From: Treponema sp.
Lineage (GTDB): Bacteria; Spirochaetota; Spirochaetia; Treponematales; Breznakiellaceae
Direction: 5' to 3'
DNA length: 9,117 nucleotides
Assembly: GCA_031279925.1 (NCBI GenBank)
Contig: JAITHQ010000214.1
Location: 1-9,117 of the forward strand
Part shown: piece by piece, positions 1 through 5,841 of the stretch
Position numbering within the stretch: position 1 is the stretch's first letter
Layout: each line of letters opens with the position of its first letter
Notes under the pieces: model-generated
The model's input: the letters and a program-made list of their open reading frames with translations, nothing else
Told to the model about the DNA's origin: nothing
Databases searched by the model: none
Position numbers and translations under genes: made by a program

Positions 1-141
1 CATCCTGAAAGCTCCACGCATTTTGGGGTCTCTGCTTTAGAGCGTGAAAAAGCCGGAGTTTATGATGATACGCTGCGCCTCTCCGTCGGCATCGAGGATG
101 CCGGCGACCTTATAAAAGACCTTGAACAGGCGCTTGCATAA
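1..141 (+). CDS. Transsulfuration-type PLP enzyme, C-terminal end (O-acetylhomoserine sulfhydrylase/cystathionine synthase family); partial
   Basis: Only the last 46 codons and the TAA stop lie in the window; the 5' part, including the PLP lysine, is cut off by the left edge. The frame reads HPESSTHFGVSALEREKAGV, followed by a stretch containing LRLSVGIED and DLIKDLEQALA. The HPxSxTH block, the conserved R-[LIF]-SVG-[IL]-E motif and the closing DLxQAL helix are the C-terminal signature of the Cys/Met-metabolism PLP family, whose members make homocysteine or cystathionine from activated homoserine or degrade them. The spacing of HPES to RLSVGIE best resembles O-acetylhomoserine (thiol)-lyase (MetY type), but cystathionine gamma-synthase or methionine gamma-lyase cannot be excluded from this fragment. 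The enzyme would be cytosolic. A weak hairpin follows the stop codon, and the next gene is over 400 nt away, so it is probably the end of its transcription unit. Confidence 0.85.
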   Translation, partial: HPESSTHFGVSALEREKAGVYDDTLRLSVGIEDAGDLIKDLEQALA

Positions 142-152
142 ACTATGTATAG

Positions 153-201
153 AGGCGTTTCTTGCCCGTTTATAGCAAAACGCCTTCTGGAAAATCTTTT
201 T
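153..201 (+). terminator. Possible weak intrinsic terminator after the PLP-enzyme gene
   Basis: An 8-bp stem (AGGCGTTT at 153-160 with AAACGCCT at 178-185) encloses a 17-nt loop and begins 11 nt after the stop codon. A TCTTTTT run (195-201) follows after about 9 nt, further than in a standard rho-independent terminator. The position fits, but the loop is long and the T-tract displaced, so this is a candidate only. Confidence 0.35.
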
Positions 202-222
202 GAATCAAATACCTCGCCCTAA

Positions 223-500
223 AGGCTAAACTTGACCCACAAATTTTTTTGTTGCAAGAATACATCTCAACACTGAATAAACTCCCTGCAGGGTGGGGGT
301 GGCGGTAGGCAAAAAGCGTCTGGAATTCCCCGCCGAAGCATACCATGTACTAATAGCAGCCCGTAAGGGCTGAACTTTAGCTGGAGTAAAAGCCGCCCGG
401 CGGGGTATGCGCAGGCGGACTCCACAGGGTTTTTAGCCTGCCGTTACCCTCACCCTGTAGGGTTTTCAGCGAGCTATTTTTTGTGGGTCAAGTTTAGCCT
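223..500. repeat. Large imperfect foldback palindrome (MITE-like or structured element)
   Basis: The outermost 21 bp are a perfect inverted repeat: 223-243 (AGGCTAAACTTGACCCACAA plus A) is the reverse complement of 480-500. The pairing continues inward with interruptions. The block around 272-316 (CTGAA, CCCTGCAGGGTGGGGGTGGC, then GGTAGGCAAAAA) matches the reverse complement of about 426-470 apart from scattered, mostly G/A, differences. Further in, the GGAATTCCCCGCC and GCATACC blocks (322-343) pair roughly with GGTATGC and GGCGGACTCC (about 405-423). Near the tip is a perfect local hairpin, CAGCCC-GTAA-GGGCTG (357-372), with a GNRA-type loop. The outer flanks also share CGCCCT/AGGGCG, so the fold may extend to about 212-509. 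No protein-coding frame of note crosses it. It fills most of the spacer upstream of asnS, and could be a non-autonomous foldback transposon or a structured RNA; no clear target duplication was found. Confidence 0.75.
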
Positions 501-544
501 AAAGGGCGGGGTATGGGCGGGGTTGTTGATTCGGAAAGGGGACC

Positions 545-573
545 TTCAAAAAAAAACTTTTGCGCTATATACT
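545..573 (+). promoter_or_regulatory. Probable sigma70-type promoter of asnS
   Basis: TTCAAA (545-550) and TATACT (568-573) are separated by 17 nt; they match 4 of 6 and 5 of 6 consensus bases. The ATG at 581 begins 7 nt after the -10 box, so transcription would start at or next to the start codon. No Shine-Dalgarno sequence precedes that ATG at normal distance (only AAGA at 574-577). This suggests a leaderless asnS mRNA. Confidence 0.5.
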
Positions 574-580
574 AAGAACC

Positions 581-2023
581 ATGTTGCCAGAACTTATAAA
601 AGATATTCTTGCTTCCCCTCCCCGTTCCCAGGAATTGCAAGTGCGGGGCTGGGTTAGAACCAAGCGGGACATGAAGAATCTTGTCTTTGTTGAAGTAAAC
701 GACGGCTCCTGCTTTGCCGGTATCCAGTGTACTTTTGATCGAAGCGGCGAGGCAAATCCCGCGCTTGCCGCCGCCCTTGACGCGCTCAATACCGGCGCGG
801 CGGTTGAGATTCATGGGCGGCTGGTAGCATCTCCGGCTTCCGGCCAGGCCGTAGAAATTGCCGCCGGGGAACTGCGGCTCATCGGGGAAGCGCCCGCGGA
901 AAACCGGATCGGAGAAACGGCGCATCTTGCGATACCCGCCTATCCATTGCAGAAGAAACGGCACTCCCTGGAATTCCTGCGGGAAATAGCGCACCTGCGG
1001 CCCCGGACCAATACCTTCGGCGCGGTTGCCAGGGTGCGCAGCTGCCTGGCCTTTGCCATTCACCGCTATTTTCAACAGCAGGGCTTTCAGTATATCCATA
1101 CGCCGATCATCACAGCCGGCGATGCCGAGGGGGCTGGCGCAATGTTTCAGGTAACAACCCTTGACATGGAGGCGCTGGCAAAACGCGGCGCTGCCCCCGA
1201 TTACGGTATGGATTTTTTTGGCAAAAAAACCTACCTTACCGTTTCGGGCCAGCTTGAAGCGGAAACCTATGCCCTGGCCCTTTCCCGTGTATACACCTTT
1301 GGCCCAACTTTCAGGGCGGAAAACTCAAACACGGCCCGGCACCTTGCCGAGTTCTGGATGATTGAGCCGGAAATAGCCTTTGCGGACCTTGAGGACAACA
1401 TGGCGCTGGCCGAAGATTTTCTTAAAAATGTTTTTACATCCGCCCTTGAGGATTGCGCCGCCGATCTTGCCTTTTTCGATTCCCATATTGAAAAGGGGAT
1501 ACTTGAAACCCTGCGGCAGGTGGTAGATTCCCAATTCATCCACATTACATACAGTGACGCAATCCGGGAACTGGAAAAGGGCGCAGCCGCCGGTTTTGCC
1601 TTCGAATTTGCGCCCCGCTGGGGCTGCGATCTTCAAAGCGAACATGAAAAGTATCTTACCGAAAAAGTTGCCGCAGGACCGGTTATCGTTACCGATTATC
1701 CAAAAGAGATCAAGGCGTTTTATATGAAGCAAAACAATGACGGTAAAACTGTCCGCGCCATGGATGTGCTGGTTCCCCGTCTGGGTGAAATTATCGGCGG
1801 CTCCCAGCGGGAGGACAATCTTGAAAAACTTGCCGCCCGCATGGCAGAACTGGGAATGAAGGCCGAGGACTATGCCTGGTATCTGGATCTCCGCCGCTAT
1901 GGCAGCGTTCCCCATTCAGGATTTGGGCTGGGGTTTGAGCGGCTTATTCAATATATAACCGGCATGGCGAATATCAGGGATGTAATCCCCTATCCCCGTG
2001 CGGCAGGACAGGCAAACTTTTAA
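581..2023 (+). CDS. asnS: Asparaginyl-tRNA synthetase (class IIb)
   Basis: This cytosolic enzyme activates asparagine with ATP and charges tRNA-Asn. From ATG 581 the protein has 480 residues, close to the roughly 465 of bacterial AsnRS. An N-terminal OB-fold anticodon-binding domain comes first (about 15-105, with [10 protein letters not shown] near 21-30 and DGSCF near 41-45). The class II core follows: [18 protein letters not shown] (about 127-144), a motif 1 region ([18 protein letters not shown], 173-186), motif 2 [17 protein letters not shown] (244-260), [10 protein letters not shown] (402-411) and motif 3 GFGLGFERL (447-455), ending RDVIPYPR. Motif 2 with AEN and the GGSQRE block favour AsnRS over AspRS. 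The frame stays open upstream to a TTG at 560, but the added residues are not family-like, and the 560 codon lies between the promoter boxes; ATG 581 aligns with normal N-termini. It probably forms an operon with the PBP5-type gene 8 nt downstream. Confidence 0.96.
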   Translation: MLPELIKDILASPPRSQELQVRGWVRTKRDMKNLVFVEVNDGSCFAGIQCTFDRSGEANPALAAALDALNTGAAVEIHGRLVASPASGQAVEIAAGELRLIGEAPAENRIGETAHLAIPAYPLQKKRHSLEFLREIAHLRPRTNTFGAVARVRSCLAFAIHRYFQQQGFQYIHTPIITAGDAEGAGAMFQVTTLDMEALAKRGAAPDYGMDFFGKKTYLTVSGQLEAETYALALSRVYTFGPTFRAENSNTARHLAEFWMIEPEIAFADLEDNMALAEDFLKNVFTSALEDCAADLAFFDSHIEKGILETLRQVVDSQFIHITYSDAIRELEKGAAAGFAFEFAPRWGCDLQSEHEKYLTEKVAAGPVIVTDYPKEIKAFYMKQNNDGKTVRAMDVLVPRLGEIIGGSQREDNLEKLAARMAELGMKAEDYAWYLDLRRYGSVPHSGFGLGFERLIQYITGMANIRDVIPYPRAAGQANF

Positions 2024-2031
2024 TTATCACC

Positions 2032-3372
2032 ATGAAAAAAATACGCCTGTTCTCTCTGGTCCTTGCCCTGTTTTGCCGGCTTGCCTTGCACCTTGGCGCG
2101 CAGAACGGCTATCATTCGCCGCTGGACTACAGCGCCCCGCCCCTGCTTGCTCCGTATCTGGCTACCGCGCCTGAAATCGTTTCCTTCGCTGCTGTCCTTA
2201 TCGACGCTGCAACCGGCACGCCGCTGTACCTCAGAAACCCCGATGAGGAAATTTCCCCGGCTTCCCTTACCAAACTGATGACCATGCACCTGGTGATGAC
2301 CGAGGCTGCCAATGGCCGGGTTTCGCTGGATGAAATTATTCCAATCGGGCCTGAAAGCTGGGCTCAGAACCAGCCGGCCCGTTCGAGCCTGATGTTCCTT
2401 GCGCCGGGACAGATTGTAAGCCTGCGGGAAATAATGCTGGGGCTGGCAGTTTCATCGGGAAACGATGCGGCGGTGGCGGCGGCCCTGCGTCTTGCCCCCA
2501 CAGTACGGGACTTTGCCGCAATGATGACCCTGGAGGCCCGGCGAATGGGACTGGCGAAAACCCGCTTTACCGAGCCCTCCGGCATTTCCGAACACAATAT
2601 GACCACCGCCGCTGAATTCGCCGCGTTTTGCCGCGAGTACCTGCTGTGGCACCCGCAGAGTCTTGCCGAATTTCACTCGGTGGAAACATTCGCCTACCCA
2701 CAGGCGCACAACATGCCGGAAGCCTTCCGCAGCCATCCCAAGACCATAGTGCAGGCCAACCGCAACGCCCTGCTAAAAACCTTTCCCGGCGTTGACGGCC
2801 TGAAAACCGGCTATATTGATGAAGCGGGCTACAATATTGCCCTTACCGCCGAGCGAAACGGCAGCCGGTTTATCGCCGTGATCCTTGGCGCGCCGGCGAG
2901 TCCGGGCGGCGATCGTCTCCGGGATGAAGATGGCCGGCGGCTGCTTTCATGGGCTTTTGAAAATTTCAAAACTGTCCGCCCGGTCATCGGGCCGCTTGAA
3001 CCGGCCCGGCTGTGGAAAGGTAAAAGCGGGAAGGTAGAACTGCGGCTTGCGGAAGCGGCGGACTTTACCGCCCCAGTTGACCGCGCCGCATCCCTCCGGT
3101 TTTCCGTGGAGGCCGCCGATCCTCTTATTGCCCCGCTTCCCGCCCACTACCCCGCCGGCTGGCTTGTTCTCTTTGATGAAAAGGGGGAAGTCAACCGGGT
3201 ACGGCTTCTTACCGCCCGGGCCTATGAACCGGGAAACATTTTTAAGCGGCTGTGGGACAGCATAGGCTTATTGTTCAGAAAACGGCCTGCGGAGAATGTT
3301 ACGGCTGTTTACGGCGTTTTGCCGGCCCGGATAAGGGCTTTGAGAAACATCAAGAGGGGAACCTTCGGTTGA
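2032..3372 (+). CDS. D-alanyl-D-alanine carboxypeptidase, PBP5 type (peptidase S11)
   Basis: This is a low-molecular-weight penicillin-binding protein that removes the terminal D-Ala from peptidoglycan pentapeptides in the periplasm. Its 446 residues begin with a signal peptide (KK then a hydrophobic stretch 5-22, likely cleaved near LGA-Q at 21-24). All three active-site motifs are present: S78-L-T-K81 with the nucleophilic serine, S142-G-N144, and K258-T-G260 in DGLKTGYIDEAGYN. A beta-rich PBP5 C-terminal domain covers about 315-395. An amphipathic helix (IFKRLWDSIGLLFRK, 403-417) resembles the membrane-anchoring C-terminus of PBP5/PBP6. About 29 further residues follow this helix, which is longer than usual. 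ATG 2032 lies 8 nt after the asnS stop, has no clear Shine-Dalgarno sequence, and is the only start giving a signal peptide. Cotranscription with asnS is likely; the functional link is not obvious. Confidence 0.93.
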   Translation: MKKIRLFSLVLALFCRLALHLGAQNGYHSPLDYSAPPLLAPYLATAPEIVSFAAVLIDAATGTPLYLRNPDEEISPASLTKLMTMHLVMTEAANGRVSLDEIIPIGPESWAQNQPARSSLMFLAPGQIVSLREIMLGLAVSSGNDAAVAAALRLAPTVRDFAAMMTLEARRMGLAKTRFTEPSGISEHNMTTAAEFAAFCREYLLWHPQSLAEFHSVETFAYPQAHNMPEAFRSHPKTIVQANRNALLKTFPGVDGLKTGYIDEAGYNIALTAERNGSRFIAVILGAPASPGGDRLRDEDGRRLLSWAFENFKTVRPVIGPLEPARLWKGKSGKVELRLAEAADFTAPVDRAASLRFSVEAADPLIAPLPAHYPAGWLVLFDEKGEVNRVRLLTARAYEPGNIFKRLWDSIGLLFRKRPAENVTAVYGVLPARIRALRNIKRGTFG

Positions 3373-3514
3373 GGTTCGCTTTTGCAGGAAGCGCGAGCAG
3401 GGCCGGCATCTGTTCCGCAATGGGGGAACTCCAAATGGTCAAGACCAAAAAGAAAATACGATAGAACGGAAAACCGGCAATCTTCAGGTAGCTGTTGCGA
3501 TATGAAAAAGGCGT

Positions 3515-3646
3515 TCATATTTTAATCGTGTTTTTGAAAAAGAATTTGTCATGGGCTGAAATTATTAAAGGCAAGAAACAATACATTACGCCGATAATGA
3601 AAATAAAAAACAATACTGTTACTTTTAGCAGTTGGTGCAATTTCAC
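3515..3646 (-). CDS. Doubtful 43-residue single-pass membrane ORF
   Basis: From a GTG at 3646 the minus strand reads 43 residues and a TGA. The composition is a short basic start (MKLHQLLK), one long hydrophobic segment (about residues 9-30, VTVLFFIFIIGVMYCFLPLI) and a basic tail (KFFFKNTIKI). This is the layout of a small inner-membrane protein. There is no good Shine-Dalgarno sequence (only GAAG-like bases), the start is GTG, and the surroundings are decayed. It lies in the same frame as, and just downstream of, the split unidentified ORF ending at 3653. No family is recognised. It may be a real small protein, the C-terminal anchor of a broken longer gene, or chance in A/T-rich DNA. Confidence 0.25.
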   Translation of the reverse strand: MKLHQLLKVTVLFFIFIIGVMYCFLPLIISAHDKFFFKNTIKI

Positions 3647-3652
3647 AATACT

Positions 3653-4008
3653 TCAACTTCTAACAATGCATCGCAAAGCCTGGATTCGATTGGCTCTTTG
3701 TGATTGTAATCGCACGCTATATATATGTTCTTGGATAAAAATGAACTCTGAATCATCAAGCCCATCGCGTAAATAAGATTCAATAACTGAATTGATACCT
3801 TCTCTTAGAGCCTGTTCAAAATCTGGAATTTTGGCGTTGCAAACGCCAAAATTCTACCTTGCAGGCTCCAAAAGAGCCCGAAAATCGGGATTTTTGCGGT
3901 CTATTACCGCAAAAATCCACAATTTGAACAGGCTCTTACGGATTCAGCTTTCTGGCTGCTGATGTACTGGGTACTTGAAAATGCCCAGCATTTGTAGAGA
4001 ACTGGTTT
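3653..4008 (-). pseudogene. Unidentified short reading frame interrupted by a repeat element
   Basis: On the minus strand a frame opens after a TGA (4009-4011) and continues through STQYISSQKAESVR into the repeat at 3808-3935, where it hits stops. If the repeat and one copy of the flanking TTA are removed (131 bp), the frame runs on without a shift: AESVR joins EGINSVIESYLRDGL, then DDSEFIFIQEHIYSV, and ends at TGA 3653-3655, giving 74 codons. No start codon is evident in this frame, so it would be the C-terminal part of something longer or already decayed. No family was recognised. An alternative frame over the last third (ending CDYNHKEPIESRLCDALLEV) also looks protein-like, so there may be an additional frameshift. 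Confidence 0.4.
3808..3935. mobile_element. MITE-like cloverleaf repeat with TTA flanks
   Basis: This 128-bp element has 13-bp perfect terminal inverted repeats, GAGCCTGTTCAAA (3808-3820) and TTTGAACAGGCTC (3923-3935), with imperfect pairing continuing inward. TTA occurs directly on both sides (3805-3807 and 3936-3938), consistent with a 3-bp target duplication. Inside are three hairpin arms: 13 bp with a 3-nt loop (3826-3854, AATTTTGGCGTT/AACGCCAAAATT), 5 bp (GGCTC-CAAAA-GAGCC, 3864-3878) and 13 bp with a 5-nt loop (3888-3918, GGATTTTTGCGGT/ACCGCAAAAATCC). The strand could therefore fold as a three-armed cloverleaf closed by the terminal repeats. It encodes no protein. The ends and the T-N-A target resemble some IS5-family elements, which is only a suggestion. 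It splits a minus-strand reading frame and is related to 7075-7193. Confidence 0.75.
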
Positions 4009-4026
4009 TCAGTGCTTGCTGAACTT

Positions 4027-4289
4027 TTAACAATAACTTCTCCCAACAACCCCAGGCATAACCTGGACCGCAGCCGGCCTACCATACATCGGAATCTCAA
4101 TAGTTCCCGTTTGCTTGGGTTTACTGACCTTAACCACCGAATCCTTCGAGCGCTCCATCAGTTATCTGAATCTTGTCGCCGGTAACAGCAACCTCAATAA
4201 TTTAGAACAATTTTGCCTTGTTTCAAGACAGGGCCGGCGCGCTATATATGCTGACCCTTTATGCTGTAAAGAATTACGATTTCAGCCAT
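4027..4289 (-). pseudogene. NusG/LoaP-type antiterminator remnant (KOW domain)
   Basis: The minus strand carries a degraded NusG-like C-terminal domain in two frames. From about 4203 it reads IEVAVTGDKIQITDGALEGFGG and then stops; shifted by one base, from about 4130, it reads VKVSKPKQTGTIEIPMYGRP, then AAVQVMPGVV and a stop at 4027-4029. Together these match the KOW layout of NusG and its specialised paralogues (LoaP, UpxY, RfaH): GDKVxIxxGPLxGxxG, then VxKxxKxxxxxxxxxFGRxxxVxV. A possible start lies at ATG 4289-4287 (MAEIVILYSIKGQHI, then stop), which could be the first strand of the NusG N-terminal domain, but the remaining hundred or so residues of that domain are missing. Paralogues of this type usually drive long polysaccharide or secondary-metabolite operons; no such operon is present here. 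The broken frame, internal stops and lost domain indicate a pseudogene. Confidence 0.7.
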
Positions 4290-4334
4290 AAAAAATACGT
4301 ATAAGCTAATTCCTTATGCTACAAGGAATTAAAA

Positions 4335-4362
4335 ATTATAGTGCTCTCGCCCCGCGTCTTAA
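4335..4362 (-). promoter_or_regulatory. Possible minus-strand promoter of the NusG-type remnant
   Basis: Read on the minus strand, TTAAGA (4362-4357) and a perfect TATAAT (4340-4335) are separated by 16 nt and face the NusG-type remnant. The would-be leader has an 8-bp hairpin (AATTCCTT/AAGGAATT, 4310-4332) before ATG 4289. This may be a relic promoter. Confidence 0.35.
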
Positions 4363-4402
4363 CTATACTGCAAAAACATCTGTTAATCCGGCAAAAGAAC
4401 AA

Positions 4403-4432
4403 GACAAAAGACGTGATTTTTATTATTATACT
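4403..4432 (+). promoter_or_regulatory. Possible promoter abutting the TPR-protein start codon
   Basis: TATACT (4427-4432) ends 5 nt before ATG 4438. The -35 region is weak (GACAAA at 4403-4408, 18-nt spacer). There is no Shine-Dalgarno sequence before the ATG. Transcription from this -10 box would begin at about the ATG itself, giving a leaderless message, as proposed for asnS. Another TATACT at 4364-4369 would give a normal leader of about 65 nt. Confidence 0.35.
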
Positions 4433-4437
4433 AAAAC

Positions 4438-5832
4438 ATGAATATCAGCCGGATAAGCCCCAAATGTCTTTTTTTACTTGCGGCGGCCTTGTTTACCGCC
4501 CTGCCTCTGTTTCCAGCCGGGGGGGATGCAGGGTCCGGGCTTGATCCTGACACAACGCAAACGATTCTTGCCGAAGTTGCGGATCTAATGGCCCGCAGGA
4601 AATATCCTGAAGCCCTGGCGCTTTTTGACCAGATTAATCAGACGGGCAGCGCAAACAGGGAATTGGAATTGCTGCGGGCGTCGCTGCTGAATTCCGCGGG
4701 CAGGACCGCCGACGCGCGGGCTATCGCGTCGGGAATACTTTCCCGCGAACCGGACAACATCGACGCGCTCCTGGTCCTTGCCGCTTCAGCCGCCGCCGAG
4801 GGTAAAGACAGGGAACAGCGGACCACTCTGGAGCGGGTGATCAAAATCGATCCAAAAAATACCAAAGCCCTGTCCGATTTGGGCTATATTGCGATTCGCG
4901 CACAATCCCTGCGGACTGCGGGCGCCTATTTTGACCGTGCGCTGGCGTCTGACGGGAATTACGGCGAAGCCCTGGTAGGCCGGGCCATTGTGTACCGGTA
5001 CGCGCAAGATCCAAAAAAATCCGAGCAACTGCTCAACAAGGCGGTACGGCTTAACCCCCAATGGGCAATGCCCTTAAACGAACGGGCGCGGCTCTACAAA
5101 GGCGCGGGCTTTCTGGAAGACGCCCTGGGGGATCTTGACGCCGCAAAAAAACTTGAACCGGACAATTATTGGATTGCCGCGGACCGGGGCGCTGTTTTGG
5201 TTGAACTCAACCGGAAGCCGGAGGCGCTGGAGGAATTCAACCGTGCCATATCGCTTGAGCCAAATAATTTTCTGGCTTATGTGTACCGTGCGGGTATTAA
5301 AGACGAAGCCGGTGATTACGCGGGAGCGGAACAGGACTATCTTGTCCTTATGAAACTTAAGCCTGAGTATTATTTTGCATCTGAAGGGCTGGGGTTTATC
5401 AGGATGCGGAACCAGCAGTGGGCCGGCGCCCGGGACGCCTTTCTTGCGGCATACAAACAGTCGCCCAGGGAATACTGTTATGCGCTGCTTGCTACGATAA
5501 ACTGGATGCGGGCGGGCAGAGCGACAGATCCTAAACAGTTTCTGGCCCAGGTCCTTCGCACCGCTCCCAGGGAGTCTGTGGAATGGTACATGTTAAAGCT
5601 GTACCACGACCTGTCAGGCGACAACGACATGGCCGTGCGCATAGACAGCGAAAAAAATCTTGATGCAAAGTCAAGAATGCTTTTCTATCTGGCCAATTAT
5701 TATGATATTCGGGGGAAAAAAAATCTTGCCGATAATTATTTTCTACAGGTGCGGGAAATGAACCGGGTCTCGACCATTGAATGGCGAATAAATGAATGGA
5801 TGATTGATGAACGGGGCTTAAGGGGATTATAA
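4438..5832 (+). CDS. Exported tetratricopeptide-repeat protein
   Basis: The protein has 464 residues. A signal peptide occupies about 1-28 (basic start, hydrophobic core CLFLLAAALFTALPLF, likely cleavage after FPA or FPAGGDA); Cys10 is too early for a lipobox. The rest is a run of TPR-type helical pairs. Examples are KYPEALALFDQI (55-66), ALSDLGYIAIRAQSLRTAGAYFDRAL (144-169), EALVGRAIVYRYA with SEQLLNKAVRLNP, LEDALGDLDAAKKLEPDN and PEALEEFNRAISLEPNN. They show the usual G/A-Y-A-P positions every 34 residues or so through about residue 345. The last 100 residues are helical but less clearly TPR. Such proteins act as periplasmic or envelope scaffolds for protein contacts; the partner is unknown. 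A TAA in frame directly before ATG 4438 fixes the start. The traB-like gene follows 9 nt after the stop, with its ribosome binding site overlapping this stop codon, so the two are cotranscribed. Confidence 0.9.
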   Translation: MNISRISPKCLFLLAAALFTALPLFPAGGDAGSGLDPDTTQTILAEVADLMARRKYPEALALFDQINQTGSANRELELLRASLLNSAGRTADARAIASGILSREPDNIDALLVLAASAAAEGKDREQRTTLERVIKIDPKNTKALSDLGYIAIRAQSLRTAGAYFDRALASDGNYGEALVGRAIVYRYAQDPKKSEQLLNKAVRLNPQWAMPLNERARLYKGAGFLEDALGDLDAAKKLEPDNYWIAADRGAVLVELNRKPEALEEFNRAISLEPNNFLAYVYRAGIKDEAGDYAGAEQDYLVLMKLKPEYYFASEGLGFIRMRNQQWAGARDAFLAAYKQSPREYCYALLATINWMRAGRATDPKQFLAQVLRTAPRESVEWYMLKLYHDLSGDNDMAVRIDSEKNLDAKSRMLFYLANYYDIRGKKNLADNYFLQVREMNRVSTIEWRINEWMIDERGLRGL

Positions 5833-5841
5833 GGAATTACA

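Larger units (their letters stand above)
3373..4437. other. Gene-poor, decayed interval
   Basis: These 1065 bases hold no intact recognisable gene. Directly after the PBP5 gene (3373-3490) nothing was recognised; a short GTTCC/GGAAC hairpin near 3411-3430 lacks a T-tract. The rest carries minus-strand remnants described separately: a 43-codon membrane ORF, a split frame, a cloverleaf repeat and a NusG-type remnant. The composition is more A/T-rich than in the flanking genes. A plus-strand frame of 93 codons (3495-3776) has no family resemblance and is not called. The interval looks like the decaying remains of an acquired or unused locus between two conserved blocks. Confidence 0.6.

Noticed and set aside
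560..580. TTG start for AsnRS, seven residues upstream
   Set aside because: It lies between the promoter boxes and adds residues not typical of AsnRS; ATG 581 fits the family.
1325..1915. Long minus-strand ORF opposite asnS (196 codons), and a similar one at 572-1099
   Set aside because: They mirror the codon structure of asnS and have no recognisable domains; asnS itself is unambiguous.
3309..3518. Minus-strand ORF of 69 codons overlapping the 3' end of the PBP5 gene
   Set aside because: It is half antisense to a real gene and has no domain signal; only its ATGA junction with the upstream small ORF is notable.
3495..3776. Plus-strand ORF of 93 codons in the decayed interval
   Set aside because: No family resemblance, no ribosome binding site, odd composition, and it is antisense to more protein-like minus-strand frames.
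3808..3935. tRNA or CRISPR origin for the cloverleaf region
   Set aside because: The arm lengths, 13-bp closing stem and absence of tRNA consensus bases exclude a tRNA; there are no direct repeats with spacers.
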